From Anaerolineaceae bacterium (GTDB taxonomy: Bacteria > Chloroflexota > Anaerolineae > Anaerolineales > Anaerolineaceae): a stretch of 64,000 bases of DNA. The translations under genes and the position numbers were made by a program. Location of the stretch: the NCBI GenBank assembly GCA_002702705.1, contig PABH01000063.1:1-64000 (forward strand), given 5' to 3'. Below the pieces are notes generated by a model that was not told the origin of the DNA, searched no databases, and was given only the letters and a program-made list of their open reading frames with translations. This document shows, one piece after another, positions 1-9,252 of this stretch; position 1 is the first letter of the stretch; each line of letters opens with the position of its first letter.

Positions 1-1
1 T

Positions 2-85
2 CTCATTAAAAAACTTCATAAGCAAGCTGCTAATTTTGGCTATTATTTGGAGCCTTATAATATGGCTATACCTCTAGTTTCTTAG
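2..85 (+). CDS. C-terminal end of a gene cut by the window edge, product unknown
   Basis: Reading frame 2 is open from the first base to a TAG stop at 83-85, giving 27 residues that end in LEPYNMAIPLVS. The Lys/His/Gln-rich stretch followed by a Gly-Tyr-Tyr-Leu turn is reminiscent of the tail of some IS transposases, but this is only an impression from 27 residues. The stop codon lies inside the left arm of the inverted repeat at 74-184, which fits a mobile-element end. It could also be chance readthrough. Confidence 0.3.
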   Translation, partial: LIKKLHKQAANFGYYLEPYNMAIPLVS

Positions 86-184
86 TAGCGAAGCGAAGCG
101 AATCAATCTAAAATCACAGCTCAATAGATCGCTTCGACCCCGCAAGGGGGCAAGTCCCCGCAAGGGGGTCTACTAAGAAACTAG
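74..184. repeat. 111-bp structured inverted-repeat element
   Basis: The ends are an exact 15-bp inverted repeat (74-88 and 170-184, ctagtttcttagtag and its complement). Inside lie a GCGAAGC-rich run (88-102) that can pair with gatcgcttcg at 127-136, and two copies of ccccgcaaggggg (138-150 and 156-168), each of which can fold on itself. The element is GC-rich against AT-rich surroundings. It looks like a REP/MITE-type non-autonomous element; no coding potential is seen. Confidence 0.7.
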
Positions 185-286
185 AAAATTTCTCCCTTGT
201 TTCTTTCCTTATATAGGTTAGGGTATCCCTAACGTACATTTACTCGCGATGACAAAAAGAGCTAAACCAAAACTGATGTTAAATTA

Positions 287-325
287 GTAAAAGCCCAAGA
301 AAAAAATTCTTCTTGGGCTTTTTTT
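287..325. terminator. Bidirectional rho-independent terminator
   Basis: A 12-bp stem (aaaagcccaaga at 289-300 with tcttgggctttt at 311-322) closes a 10-nt loop and has T-runs on both strands. On the minus strand it lies about 50 bp beyond the stop of the PIG-L gene and probably ends the hyp/methyltransferase/PIG-L transcript. Confidence 0.8.
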
Positions 326-374
326 AATCATCGTTGTTTATTTCATCTTGCGGTATTTGATAAAAAAATGGAAG

Positions 375-1031
375 TTAAGCAATTGCCTCAGTTGCAAACT
401 GTGCAACGACGCGGATGATATCGAAACCTTCAGCATACTGCCTTTCAGAGAGGGCACCATGCCGGATCATCGTTGCACGAGTAATTTCAGGGTCAAAATA
501 ATAATGCTGTTGGTATGTTTTATATTCTGCCATTGCAGCTAATTTGTTGTTAACGTCTTGCTCTGTCACTTCAAACAAAAAATGTGGAAAAAAACCATAA
601 CTTGAACGTAAGACATCGTAACCAAGTACGGTGATACCACGGTAAGCCCGCAAGGCTTCCTGGGTTACGGTAACATGGTCTTGGTGCAGATCATTGGTTG
701 TATGGACAAAAACCAGTTCGGGTTGAAAATTTTTCCGGATATCTAATAAAACTTCCAGAATTTCCTGACGCGCATCGGGAAAACGGCGAGTTTCAAAAAT
801 GTGCAAAATATCATTTTCCGGTTTGACACCCAATTTAGCCATGCTGTTCTGGTGTTCTTTCACAAGTTTGGTTAATTTTGGGTTTTTTTGGTTATCGGAT
901 AAAGTGACACATAATACATCAGCTTTATCCCTGATATTTGATATTAATGCACCGCAACCGATTTCAATATCATCCGGATGGGCACCAATAAAGCATATTT
1001 TTTTTCCGTATAACAGTAAGTTTTGACTCAT
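375..1031 (-). CDS. PIG-L/LmbE-family zinc N-deacetylase
   Basis: A 218-residue protein with the family signature AHPDD near residue 17 and a C-terminal zinc-binding HxxDH (LHQDH). Members hydrolyse N-acetyl groups from GlcNAc-type sugars, mycothiol or bacillithiol precursors, or lipid-linked glycans. The length is normal for the family and no signal peptide is seen, so it should be cytoplasmic. It starts 8 nt after the methyltransferase stop, so the two are very probably co-transcribed, which suggests modification of a sugar-containing small molecule or glycan. The substrate cannot be read from sequence. Confidence 0.85.
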   Translation of the reverse strand: MSQNLLLYGKKICFIGAHPDDIEIGCGALISNIRDKADVLCVTLSDNQKNPKLTKLVKEHQNSMAKLGVKPENDILHIFETRRFPDARQEILEVLLDIRKNFQPELVFVHTTNDLHQDHVTVTQEALRAYRGITVLGYDVLRSSYGFFPHFLFEVTEQDVNNKLAAMAEYKTYQQHYYFDPEITRATMIRHGALSERQYAEGFDIIRVVAQFATEAIA

Positions 1032-1039
1032 ATTTCGAC

Positions 1040-1840
1040 CTATTTCGTGGCAATAAATCCACCAACCACTTTGGTCATGACCAATTTTCCGTCCTTATCA
1101 AGGCGTTTCTGAGCAACTTTGGTGATTTCACTCATAATACGTTCAAAATCATCCTTGTTATTAAAGAATGAATTCCATAATTTTCTATCTTCAGTTAATG
1201 ATGCACGGGTATAGGCGATGAAAGGATCAATGGTCGGGAATGTAAGTGCGTTTTCAAAAACATGAACATCCACTTTAGAGAAAGTATTTTTCATTGCATC
1301 CAAAATTTGAGTCGAATAACGAGAGCTGCCAGGCATAGGAGGAATTTCGAGCCCAGTAGCTTCGGTAATGACATCATAAAACATACGTTTGTTATCTGGC
1401 ATTGGGCCGCTGGAGAACAAACGACCACCTGGTTTTAATACGCGGTGCATTTCACGAATGGTGAAGGGAATTTCCTCTGCATAATAAATTGCAAAACAGC
1501 ATGATTCAAAATCATACTGGTTACTTTCCAGTGGAAACTCCTGATTAAAATTGAGGTCAATGAAATTGATATCCGTTTGTCGTTTTTCGTTTTCTTTGCG
1601 AGCTTGCGCCAGTAATTCGTCATTTACATCACCACCGGTGATATCTGCTTTCCCACTAAGGTAACTATGGTAAGAAAAACACTGTTTTCCAGCACCGCAG
1701 CCCACATCTAAGATTTTCATTCCGGGTTTTAAGTCAATTATATTCAGCATCCATTCATCAATATTGCCTGATCCGAACTGGGTGTGAATGTCAATTCGTT
1801 TTAATAAATCATTGGTTGTTTCACGATAATCAATTTTCAT
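1040..1840 (-). CDS. SAM-dependent class I methyltransferase
   Basis: A 266-residue protein with SAM-binding motif I ILDVGCGAGKQ near residue 43, an acidic motif II position (GGDVND) and a motif-III-like HRVLKPGGRLF, which is the UbiE/Methyltransf_11 pattern. A long C-terminal region (about residues 150-266) probably supplies the acceptor pocket. It sits 57 nt after hypE and 8 nt before the PIG-L deacetylase. Its pairing with PIG-L is more informative than the hyp context; methylation target is unknown. Confidence 0.8.
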   Translation of the reverse strand: MKIDYRETTNDLLKRIDIHTQFGSGNIDEWMLNIIDLKPGMKILDVGCGAGKQCFSYHSYLSGKADITGGDVNDELLAQARKENEKRQTDINFIDLNFNQEFPLESNQYDFESCCFAIYYAEEIPFTIREMHRVLKPGGRLFSSGPMPDNKRMFYDVITEATGLEIPPMPGSSRYSTQILDAMKNTFSKVDVHVFENALTFPTIDPFIAYTRASLTEDRKLWNSFFNNKDDFERIMSEITKVAQKRLDKDGKLVMTKVVGGFIATK

Positions 1841-1897
1841 ACGGCTCCACCTTAATAATTAAATATATTTGGTAAATTGTAACATGGGGCTACTGAG

Positions 1898-2968
1898 TTA
1901 ACAAATCCTTGGTAACATTTCTCCGGCCATCATATCTAGAATGCGGGTGGTACCGAGGGTTGTTTTCATAAATACTCGACCAGGGTATTTATCTACCACT
2001 TCTCCAATCAGACAACAATTTTCTCCATATTTTGTATTTTTCATGGCAGATAAAACAGCTTCTACTTCAGCTTCCGGAACGATTACAATCAATTTGCCTT
2101 CGTTGGCAATATATAGCGGGTCAAAACCCAATAATTCGCTTGCAGACTGCACCTCATTTTGAACAGGTATGGTTTCTTCAAATAATTGAATCCCGACTTT
2201 ACTTTGTAAGGCAATTTCGTTAAGCGTGGTGGCTAGACCACCGCGAGTAGGATCGCGTAGAACATGAGTCTGAGGGGCAGCATTTATAACAGTTTGAATG
2301 AGATGATTTAAGGGGGCGACATCGGATTGGACTGAGGTAGTCAAACCAAGATCACCTCTGGCGGCAAGCACGGCAATTCCATGATCACCAAGTGTACCGG
2401 ATATGATGATTCGATCTCCTGGCTGTGCCAGATCACCACGGATTTCTCTGCCATCCGGAATCCAGCCGATACCCGTTGTGGAGATAAAGATGCCATCACC
2501 TTTTCCTTTTTCGACAACTTTGGTATCTCCAGCCACAATTTGTATACCGGCTTCTTGGGCTACCTCCTGCATGGATTGAGCAATTTGCTCTAACGTGGCG
2601 ATCGGTAACCCTTCTTCCAGAATGAAACTGGCTGTAATATATAAGGGAACAGCACCTGACATCGCCATATCATTCACTGTGCCGCATACTGCCAGTTTTC
2701 CAATATCTCCACCAGGGAAGATGATTGGAGAAACAATATGAGCGTCCGTAGAGATGGATAACCGACCGTTTCCATCAGGTATTTGGACATTTGCAAAATC
2801 ATTGCCTGCATCTAATATGGCGTTAGAAAAGTATTTTCGGAAGACCAGGTTAATAAGGTCATGTGTCATTTTTCCGCCACTGCCGTGACCCATAACAATG
2901 GTATCTTTATGTTGGAGTGGAACCGGACAAACCGGTCCTTGAAAGGATATAAGATTTTCTTGTGCCAT
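1898..2968 (-). CDS. hypE: Hydrogenase maturation protein HypE (carbamoyl dehydratase)
   Basis: 356 residues of PurM-like fold with the ATP-binding region GHGSGGKMTHDLI and the family's invariant C-terminal cysteine (the protein ends PRIC). HypE receives a carbamoyl group from HypF on that Cys and dehydrates it with ATP to a thiocyanate, the source of the CN ligands of the [NiFe] site. Full length and intact. It lies 9 nt after hypD and closes the core hyp operon. Confidence 0.97.
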   Translation of the reverse strand: MAQENLISFQGPVCPVPLQHKDTIVMGHGSGGKMTHDLINLVFRKYFSNAILDAGNDFANVQIPDGNGRLSISTDAHIVSPIIFPGGDIGKLAVCGTVNDMAMSGAVPLYITASFILEEGLPIATLEQIAQSMQEVAQEAGIQIVAGDTKVVEKGKGDGIFISTTGIGWIPDGREIRGDLAQPGDRIIISGTLGDHGIAVLAARGDLGLTTSVQSDVAPLNHLIQTVINAAPQTHVLRDPTRGGLATTLNEIALQSKVGIQLFEETIPVQNEVQSASELLGFDPLYIANEGKLIVIVPEAEVEAVLSAMKNTKYGENCCLIGEVVDKYPGRVFMKTTLGTTRILDMMAGEMLPRIC

Positions 2969-2977
2969 GGTGTGCCT

Positions 2978-4096
2978 TTAATGTGTTGTTTCTAAGTTTA
3001 AAGCGTAGCGATAATAAGCTGAACAAGCGCCTTCTGTACTAACCATTGGTGCTCCCAGTGGGTTGGAAGGAGTACATAAACTACCAAAAGCAGGGCACTG
3101 GTTGGGTTTTTTTAAGCCCTGTAAAATTTGTCCCGCAATACAGATTTCAGGTTCCTTGGTTTGAATATGTTCCACAGAAAATCGTTTTTCCGCATCAAAT
3201 AACGCATAATCTGCCCGTAATCCCAGCCCACTATTTGGAATGGTGCCAATTCCACGCCAATTGCGGTGACAGGGTTCAAATACCTTGTTGATCATCTTTT
3301 GGGCAGCAGTGTTCCCATTTTCTGTAACTGCTCGTTGATAAGCATTTTCAACCTGGAATTGGTTATTTTCCAATTGTTTAACTGCTGCCAAAATGCCTTG
3401 TAATAAATCGGTTGGTTCAAAACCGGTTACAACGATCGGCACCTGATATTTTTGAGCAATTGGGAAGTATTCCCAATAACCCATGACGGTACAAACGTGA
3501 CCGGCGGCTAAAAAAGCCTGAACTCTATTTTCCGGTGAGCCTAAAATGGCGTGCATAGCGGGGGGAACCCGTACTTGTGATGTGAGGATGGAAAAATTGG
3601 TTAATCCGAGCGCTTTGGCTTGTAAAACGCTGGCTGCATTGGCTGGGACAGTGGTTTCAAAACCAATGGCAAAAAAAACAACTTCTTTATCAGGATTCTC
3701 TTGTGCGATTTGAACCGCATCCAAAGGTGAATAAACCACTCTTACCTGTCCACCTTTTGCACGGATTTTAAATAAATCTACCTGAGAACCAGGGACTCTC
3801 AGCATATCACCAAACGAGCAGAAGATGACATTCGGCTGCATCGCAATGGCATGTGCGCGGTCGATTTGTTCGAGGGGGGTGACGCATACAGGACAGCCAG
3901 GCCCATGCACCAATTCAATTTCTGGCGGCAGCAGTTGATCCAAGCCATACTGCATGATGGCATGGGTTTGTCCACCGCAAATTTCCATTAACACCCATGT
4001 GCGGGTGACGTTTTTTTTAATTTCCTCAACCAAACCTTTGGCTAAAACTGGATCACGAAAGGCTTTTGAATAATTAAAATTTTTGTCCATCGGCAT
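2978..4096 (-). CDS. hypD: Hydrogenase maturation protein HypD
   Basis: 372 residues with the HypD signatures CGGQTH (near 40), GPGCPVC (near 70) and the C-terminal Cys-rich region ending in [10 protein letters not shown], which holds the [4Fe-4S] ligands. HypD with HypC forms the scaffold where Fe(CN)2CO is assembled. Its start overlaps the hypC stop by 23 nt, indicating translational coupling. Two Met codons (4096 and 4090) are possible starts. Confidence 0.96.
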   Translation of the reverse strand: MPMDKNFNYSKAFRDPVLAKGLVEEIKKNVTRTWVLMEICGGQTHAIMQYGLDQLLPPEIELVHGPGCPVCVTPLEQIDRAHAIAMQPNVIFCSFGDMLRVPGSQVDLFKIRAKGGQVRVVYSPLDAVQIAQENPDKEVVFFAIGFETTVPANAASVLQAKALGLTNFSILTSQVRVPPAMHAILGSPENRVQAFLAAGHVCTVMGYWEYFPIAQKYQVPIVVTGFEPTDLLQGILAAVKQLENNQFQVENAYQRAVTENGNTAAQKMINKVFEPCHRNWRGIGTIPNSGLGLRADYALFDAEKRFSVEHIQTKEPEICIAGQILQGLKKPNQCPAFGSLCTPSNPLGAPMVSTEGACSAYYRYALNLETTH

Positions 4097-4334
4097 TTAA
4101 TTCTTCTTCAATATTCGCAATTTCGTTTAACATATCAAGGGTCTCTTTAGCCTCGGATTCGCTTAATACATTCAAGGCAAATCCAGCATGAATTATGGTG
4201 TAATCTCCCACTTTTGCTTCGGGGATGGCTTCAACACACGCCTGTCGGACAACGCCGTCAAAATCGATTTTGGCCATCCGCATCCCGCTCGAACTGTCGA
4301 TATCAATAATTTTTCCTGGAATTCCTAAACACAT
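4074..4334 (-). CDS. hypC: Hydrogenase maturation chaperone HypC
   Basis: 86 residues starting with the invariant MCLGIPG, in which Cys2 binds the Fe(CN)2CO intermediate. The OB-fold core (residues 1-70) is followed by an acidic helical tail. It carries the iron ligand complex between HypD and the large-subunit precursor. It starts 18 nt after hypF ends and overlaps hypD. Confidence 0.95.
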   Translation of the reverse strand: MCLGIPGKIIDIDSSSGMRMAKIDFDGVVRQACVEAIPEAKVGDYTIIHAGFALNVLSESEAKETLDMLNEIANIEEELNADGQKF

Positions 4335-4352
4335 GGTTGACCTTCTTTATTT

Positions 4353-6638
4353 TTATGATTGATTTAAAAGAGCGGCGATAACCGCCTGTCCCAGAGCGAT
4401 GCCACCATCATTTGGTGGGGTTTGCTGATGGGTTAATACATCAAATCGGTGATTATGTAGTATTTTTATCGTATTATTTAATAATACCTTGTTTTGCCAA
4501 ACACCGCCACTAAGTACAACTGTGTTAATATGCTTTTCTGTCCGAATTTGTAAACAACAATCCAGGCATAACTTCATGATGCTGTTGTGAAAGCGGGCTG
4601 TTAAAACTGATTGGTTTAATCCGCGGTATTTGTCGTGAATTAAAGCTTCCCATAAAGGGGCGGGGTTAATTTCATCACCCTCGATTTGGAAATCGTAAGA
4701 TCCTTTTTCCGAGGAATCAACAAGCTGTTCCATCTCAATGGCAGCCTGGGCTTCGTAGTTTACTTTTTGGCGTACACCAATCATGGCTGCAGCAGCATCA
4801 AATAAACGACCCATGCTGGAGGTTGGCACCGCATTAATTCCAAGTTCGAGTTGGTTTCTTAATACCGTGCGTTCTTCCATGCATAATTCTGTTGTACAGG
4901 GTAAAACTTCTTCCCATGGCAGCCCTGCATTCCACAAATGGGATAACGCTACCCTGGCTGGAGTTTTCGTAGCTAGATCTCCGCCTGCTAAAGGTATGTA
5001 TTTTAAGTGATAAACGCGATCAAAAGTCTTGTAATTGCCAATTAACACTTCACCGCCCCAGATAGCTCCATCAGGTCCGTATCCAGTGCCATCAAAAATT
5101 AAACCAATTACCGGTTTATCATTATCCATCCAACCGTTATCCGCTAAACAAGAGGCTAGATGGGCATGATGATGTTGAATAAGATATAAAGGTAGATTAT
5201 TTTCATTTGCGCGTTGTTTTGCGTAGCGTGTAGCCAAATAGTTTGGGTGAAGGTCTGCCGCGATTATTTGAGGAGAGATGGAAAACAAGGTTTGATAATG
5301 TTGAATAGCAGCTTCAAAGGCTTCCAATGTTTCTAAATTTTCAAGATCACCGATATGGTGCGAGAGAAAAGCATAATCTTCTCGAGTTAAACAAAAGGTG
5401 TTTTTTAGTTCAGCACCCGCCGCTAATATTTGTGGTGTTTGAAATGGGAGATGAATTGAGTTGGGAGAATATCCTCTGGAACGACGTAATATATATGGAT
5501 GGTTGTGAATTACCCTGGTAACGGAATCATCTACTCGCATGTAAATTTCACGATTGTGAATTAAGAATGCATCTGCTATGCTGCCCAAACGTGTAAAGGC
5601 GTCTTCATCTTTGTAGACGATTGGTTCATCACTCAGGTTGGCACTGGTCATCACCAGCACTTCGGGGAAATCTGATGCTGGCTCCAATAGAAGATAATGC
5701 AAAGGGGTATAAGGCAGCATAAAACCGAGTGTGGTTTGAAAAGGTGCGATCTGAGAAGAAAGATCGGTGTTTTCTTTTTGATCAAGGATGACAATCGGAC
5801 GCTGCCTGGATGAGAGTAGATTTTCCTCTTCCTCTGAAACGAGACAGTACTTCTGGATGGTTTGGACATCATTTGCCATTAACGCAAAAGGTTTATCACT
5901 TCTTTTTTTGCGGTTTCGTAATTCGGAAACAGCTGTTTCGTTTTTTGCATCACAGGCCAGGTGATACCCACCCAATCCTTTGATTGCCAGGATTTTTCCT
6001 GATTTCAATAACGAGCGGGTTTGTTGGATCGCTTCTTCTCCGCTGATTTGGTTAGATTTTGTTATTAATTTCACCTGTGGTCCGCAGGCTGGGCAAGCAA
6101 CCGGCTGAGCATGAAATCGACGGTTAAGAGGGTTTTCATATTCGGATCGGCACAGCTCACACATTGGGAAATCAGCCATTGTGGTATATGGACGATCGTA
6201 AGGAATATTTTTAATGATTGAAAAACGTGGTCCGCAGTTGGTACAGTTAATAAACGGATAACGGTACCGAAAATTCGACGAATCAAACAATTCATCCTGA
6301 CAATCCTCGCAGATACTCATATCTGGTGATATGGGAATAAAATCACCGGGATTGGGTTTACTGCTAAAAATATCGAAGGTTGAAAAATCTTGATAGGTGA
6401 TGGTTTCGGTTGAAAAATGATCAATTCTTGCCAGGGGTGGGGGACTTGATTTTAACTGACTTATAAATTGATTTATAACATCTTCCACACCAGAGACCAG
6501 GATTTCGACACCTTTGGAAGTATTACGTACCCAGCCAGTGAGATGGTATTGTTTAGCCAGAGAATAAACAAACGGCCTGAATCCAACCCCTTGAACGATG
6601 CCGGTTATTCCAATTTTTTTGGATTGAAGATTTTGCAT
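4353..6638 (-). CDS. hypF: Carbamoyltransferase HypF
   Basis: 761 residues with all HypF domains in order: acylphosphatase (GIVQGVGFRPF, about 12-90), two zinc-finger pairs (CEDC/CTNC and CELC/CPAC, about 107-185), a YrdC-like carbamoyl-adenylate domain (about 200-380) and a Kae1-like transferase domain with HHHAHLAS and FDGTGYGPDG. It makes carbamoyl-AMP from carbamoyl phosphate and passes the carbamoyl group to HypE. The start shares one base with the hypB stop. Confidence 0.97.
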   Translation of the reverse strand: MQNLQSKKIGITGIVQGVGFRPFVYSLAKQYHLTGWVRNTSKGVEILVSGVEDVINQFISQLKSSPPPLARIDHFSTETITYQDFSTFDIFSSKPNPGDFIPISPDMSICEDCQDELFDSSNFRYRYPFINCTNCGPRFSIIKNIPYDRPYTTMADFPMCELCRSEYENPLNRRFHAQPVACPACGPQVKLITKSNQISGEEAIQQTRSLLKSGKILAIKGLGGYHLACDAKNETAVSELRNRKKRSDKPFALMANDVQTIQKYCLVSEEEENLLSSRQRPIVILDQKENTDLSSQIAPFQTTLGFMLPYTPLHYLLLEPASDFPEVLVMTSANLSDEPIVYKDEDAFTRLGSIADAFLIHNREIYMRVDDSVTRVIHNHPYILRRSRGYSPNSIHLPFQTPQILAAGAELKNTFCLTREDYAFLSHHIGDLENLETLEAFEAAIQHYQTLFSISPQIIAADLHPNYLATRYAKQRANENNLPLYLIQHHHAHLASCLADNGWMDNDKPVIGLIFDGTGYGPDGAIWGGEVLIGNYKTFDRVYHLKYIPLAGGDLATKTPARVALSHLWNAGLPWEEVLPCTTELCMEERTVLRNQLELGINAVPTSSMGRLFDAAAAMIGVRQKVNYEAQAAIEMEQLVDSSEKGSYDFQIEGDEINPAPLWEALIHDKYRGLNQSVLTARFHNSIMKLCLDCCLQIRTEKHINTVVLSGGVWQNKVLLNNTIKILHNHRFDVLTHQQTPPNDGGIALGQAVIAALLNQS

Positions 6639-7312
6639 TACCGGTGATTTTTTTGTGCTTTTACTTTTTCTCTTAACCAGTCAATCCAGTCTTCAATACC
6701 TTCTCCTGTTTTACAGGAAACCTCAAAAAATTTTAAATTCTGATTAAGGGCATGAATTCCATCTTTAAAATAATCTAACCTGAAATCAATATAAGGTAAA
6801 AGGTCGGTTTTATTCAGCAGTAATACATCAATACCACGGTAAATATTGGTGTATTTGTATGGTTTATCGTCCCCTTCGGGTACACTGGCAACGACTACAT
6901 TTGAGTGGGTGCCAATCTTAAACGATGCAGGGCAAATCAGGTTGCCGACATTTTCTACAATCAATAGATCGATATCGGATAAGTCAAGTGCATCAACACC
7001 TTGCTCCATTAATACGGCATCCAAATGGCACTGTCCGCCGGTGTTAATTTGAACTGCTGGCATCCCAAGTGCAGTGACTTTATCGGCATCAATTGTGACG
7101 GCGGCTGTATCACCTTCGATGACGGCAATATTCATCTCACCTTTTAGTTTTTCAATGGTTTTTAAGATGACGCTCGTTTTTCCGGAGCCAGGGGAAGCCA
7201 TTATATTTATGGCAAATATCTCGGCATCGTTAAGTTTTTTTAAGATCTGATTGGCCAATTGGTCATTGGCATCCAATATTTTTTCAACAATCTGCACTTT
7301 TTGTGTACTCAT
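6638..7312 (-). CDS. hypB: Nickel-insertion GTPase HypB
   Basis: 224 residues of SIMIBI-class GTPase with P-loop MASPGSGKTS (near 38-47), a Walker-B-like acidic stretch and a conserved GGQCHLDA metal-binding motif at the dimer interface. It lacks the N-terminal CxxCGC or His-rich nickel-storage extension found in some HypB proteins. It works with HypA to load Ni into the hydrogenase large subunit. It lies 11 nt after hypA. Confidence 0.96.
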   Translation of the reverse strand: MSTQKVQIVEKILDANDQLANQILKKLNDAEIFAINIMASPGSGKTSVILKTIEKLKGEMNIAVIEGDTAAVTIDADKVTALGMPAVQINTGGQCHLDAVLMEQGVDALDLSDIDLLIVENVGNLICPASFKIGTHSNVVVASVPEGDDKPYKYTNIYRGIDVLLLNKTDLLPYIDFRLDYFKDGIHALNQNLKFFEVSCKTGEGIEDWIDWLREKVKAQKNHR

Positions 7313-7323
7313 AAGAATATTAA

Positions 7324-7668
7324 CTACCTTTCAATTTCAATACTATCCAGCCAGAATTCTTCTCCCTTAATGACTTTAAGACGCATGGATTGACATTTCG
7401 GGCAAGGGGTTAATTCGCCAGGTAATTCAAATTCAAAGCTGCAATTTAAACAGAGGACTTTGGCCGGAACTCGTTCAAAATGAAGTTTTGCATTCTCACA
7501 AAGGGTATTCTTGCTGATGATATCCCAATAAAATTGAATGCTGTCATTCACAATGCTGGATAACCTGCCAATGACAATGTGGACGTCGGTTACTTTTTTT
7601 GCCTGTGACTGGACGGCATGTTTTTCAGCAATTTTTAATATACTTTCCGTAACGGCTAATTCATGCAT
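7324..7668 (-). CDS. hypA: Nickel metallochaperone HypA
   Basis: 114 residues starting MHELAVTESI, with His2 as nickel ligand, and a zinc site built of CLNC (about residues 73-76) and CPKC (about 90-93). This is the first gene of the minus-strand hypABFCDE operon, so the promoter should lie in the repeat-containing gap at 7669-8020. Confidence 0.95.
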   Translation of the reverse strand: MHELAVTESILKIAEKHAVQSQAKKVTDVHIVIGRLSSIVNDSIQFYWDIISKNTLCENAKLHFERVPAKVLCLNCSFEFELPGELTPCPKCQSMRLKVIKGEEFWLDSIEIER

Positions 7669-7703
7669 TCTTCAATTATAATCCCAAAACGGAGCACACA
7701 GAC

Positions 7704-7975
7704 AAAAATTATCGGGTGGGTTGGTTTGTGGATAAAAGAATTTTCTCATTGGAAAATTAACCCACGCATGGCTTAAATTGCAAACAACCCACTATGAGAA
7801 TTGTCGATTGAGACTATCACACGGATACACGGAAGCGCAGAAAAAGCAGTTAAAAAGAGCATAAAAAAATCTTTTCTCTGTGTCTCAGTAACTCCGTGTG
7901 AGATTAAAAGCACACAGAAGCACGGATACACAGAGAGTTAATAGAGAAAAATTATCGGGTAGGTTGGTTTGCGGA
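7704..7975. repeat. 29-bp direct repeats flanking a palindromic segment
   Basis: Two 29-bp copies (7704-7732 and 7947-7975) starting aaaaattatcgggt differ at only two positions and lie 243 bp apart. Between them is a larger inverted repeat: tctctgtgt at 7875-7883 pairs with acacagaga at 7928-7936, with inner cgtgtg/cacac complementarity. This accounts for most of the 352-bp gap between hypA and the cNMP-binding gene. No ORF or tRNA is seen in the gap. Confidence 0.6.
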
Positions 7976-8020
7976 AATTCGCAAAGGATGGAAACCTTTT
8001 TTGTTTATTGAGGGCTTTGT

Positions 8021-8506
8021 TTACCCCGAATTCGCATTGTTTTGGATCAGTAAGTCAAAGAGTTGGTTCCGCATGGTTAAGAGACGGCTGGCAATAATAT
8101 TACTTAATCTTCGCATAATGATATAACCAATTTTTTCATCCTGGTCACAAAGTTCCATTAAGGCTGGTCCATCAAAATAAATCAGGCAGCTGGGTTGTAC
8201 GGCGGTGACGGTGGCCGGTCTTTGGCGTACCATGGGTGTCATGCTGGACCAACCTATAATATCAAGTGGTTCGGCATGATAGATGCGCAGATCGCCATGG
8301 GTGGGGACGTGTATATCAATGGCGACCTTTCCTTCTGAGATAACATACAGCAGGTTGTCGTTATCACCCTCCAAATATAAAGTTTCCCCGGATTCAAGCC
8401 GGGTTAAGCCGGAAATTTTTTCCAATTGACTGATTTGTTTGGGTGTTAAATCAAAAAACCAGGGAATACTGTCAAGTGATGGGCGAATTTCGGTTTTATT
8501 CTTCAT
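8021..8506 (-). CDS. Cyclic-nucleotide-binding-domain protein without a DNA-binding domain
   Basis: About 161 residues forming a single Crp-type cNMP beta-roll (LESGETLYLEGDNDNLLYVISEGKVAI, then a PBC-like segment at RQRPATVTAV). The chain ends in a helix and has no winged helix, so it is not a Crp/FNR transcription factor. I prefer the ATG at 8506, preceded by a gcaggt ribosome site, over a TTG 12 codons upstream at 8542. It stands alone between the hyp operon and the hydrogenase locus, so a sensory or docking role for hydrogenase is possible but unproven. Confidence 0.75.
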   Translation of the reverse strand: MKNKTEIRPSLDSIPWFFDLTPKQISQLEKISGLTRLESGETLYLEGDNDNLLYVISEGKVAIDIHVPTHGDLRIYHAEPLDIIGWSSMTPMVRQRPATVTAVQPSCLIYFDGPALMELCDQDEKIGYIIMRRLSNIIASRLLTMRNQLFDLLIQNNANSG

Positions 8507-8701
8507 ATGGATACCTGCGATGTTTGATAAAGAGGAAATCAATTAATCTACTTTGATTGTCCATTTTTATCATTGTTCGCAGTGGTTCATAAGTGTTGTC
8601 TATCCTAAATCGTGAAGCAAATTGTCACAAAGGCGATAAATGTAGATAACCAGACTTATTTTCAAAAATTTCTTTTCCCCCATAGATTTAATTTTCTTTT
8701 C

Positions 8702-9250
8702 TCATTTTTCCAGCAGCCAGACCATGATTTTCTCTATTGCCTGATCTGCCAGCGCTTGCGTCCGTTCGGATAAGCGGCGGTGAAAACCAAACTGGTATCC
8801 TCGTACCGAAACCAAGACGGCTTCCGGTTTTTGATGGTAGACGTTTTCCAAAATGGAGACAACCGTTTGGGGAGTCATGTGATGGGTGAGGGGTGAGTTT
8901 TGGAAGATGGGCTCAATCGGCTGCCAGTTCAAGTCTGCTTCCAGTGCACCCGTGTGGGCATCAATAAAACATATTCGTTCATACCCTAGCATTTCCTCTG
9001 CCATTTCCGGCATTAACTGCATATCAAACAGGATGTCAAAATAACGCCCTTCGGGGATAAATCCGACTTCAAGACCGCTGGGGATGGGTACGTCGAATTT
9101 ATGTGCCAGTTTCAGCAGAATATACCAGGCAACCCCGTCGTCTTCACGATCCGGGTTGCCGTAACCAACGATGAGAGTCTTTTTTGAAGGAAGCAGACCC
9201 TTTTCAGGGTTTTGAAAAGAGTCTGCTTTGTTATTGATTCCTTCGGGCAT
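8702..9250 (-). CDS. Hydrogenase maturation endopeptidase (M52 family)
   Basis: 182 residues with the nickel-sensing GNxxREDDG motif (GNPDREDDG, about 31-39) and the conserved HHMTPQ histidine region (about 121). The enzyme removes the C-terminal tail of the [NiFe] large subunit once nickel is inserted. It begins 2 nt after the large-subunit stop, so its substrate is almost certainly the adjacent HoxH-like protein. The N-terminal 23 residues extend beyond the usual family start. Confidence 0.92.
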   Translation of the reverse strand: MPEGINNKADSFQNPEKGLLPSKKTLIVGYGNPDREDDGVAWYILLKLAHKFDVPIPSGLEVGFIPEGRYFDILFDMQLMPEMAEEMLGYERICFIDAHTGALEADLNWQPIEPIFQNSPLTHHMTPQTVVSILENVYHQKPEAVLVSVRGYQFGFHRRLSERTQALADQAIEKIMVWLLEK

Positions 9251-9252
9251 GC

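Noticed and set aside
348-542. ORF opposite the PIG-L gene
   Set aside because: It overlaps the terminator and is the antisense shadow of a clear family member.
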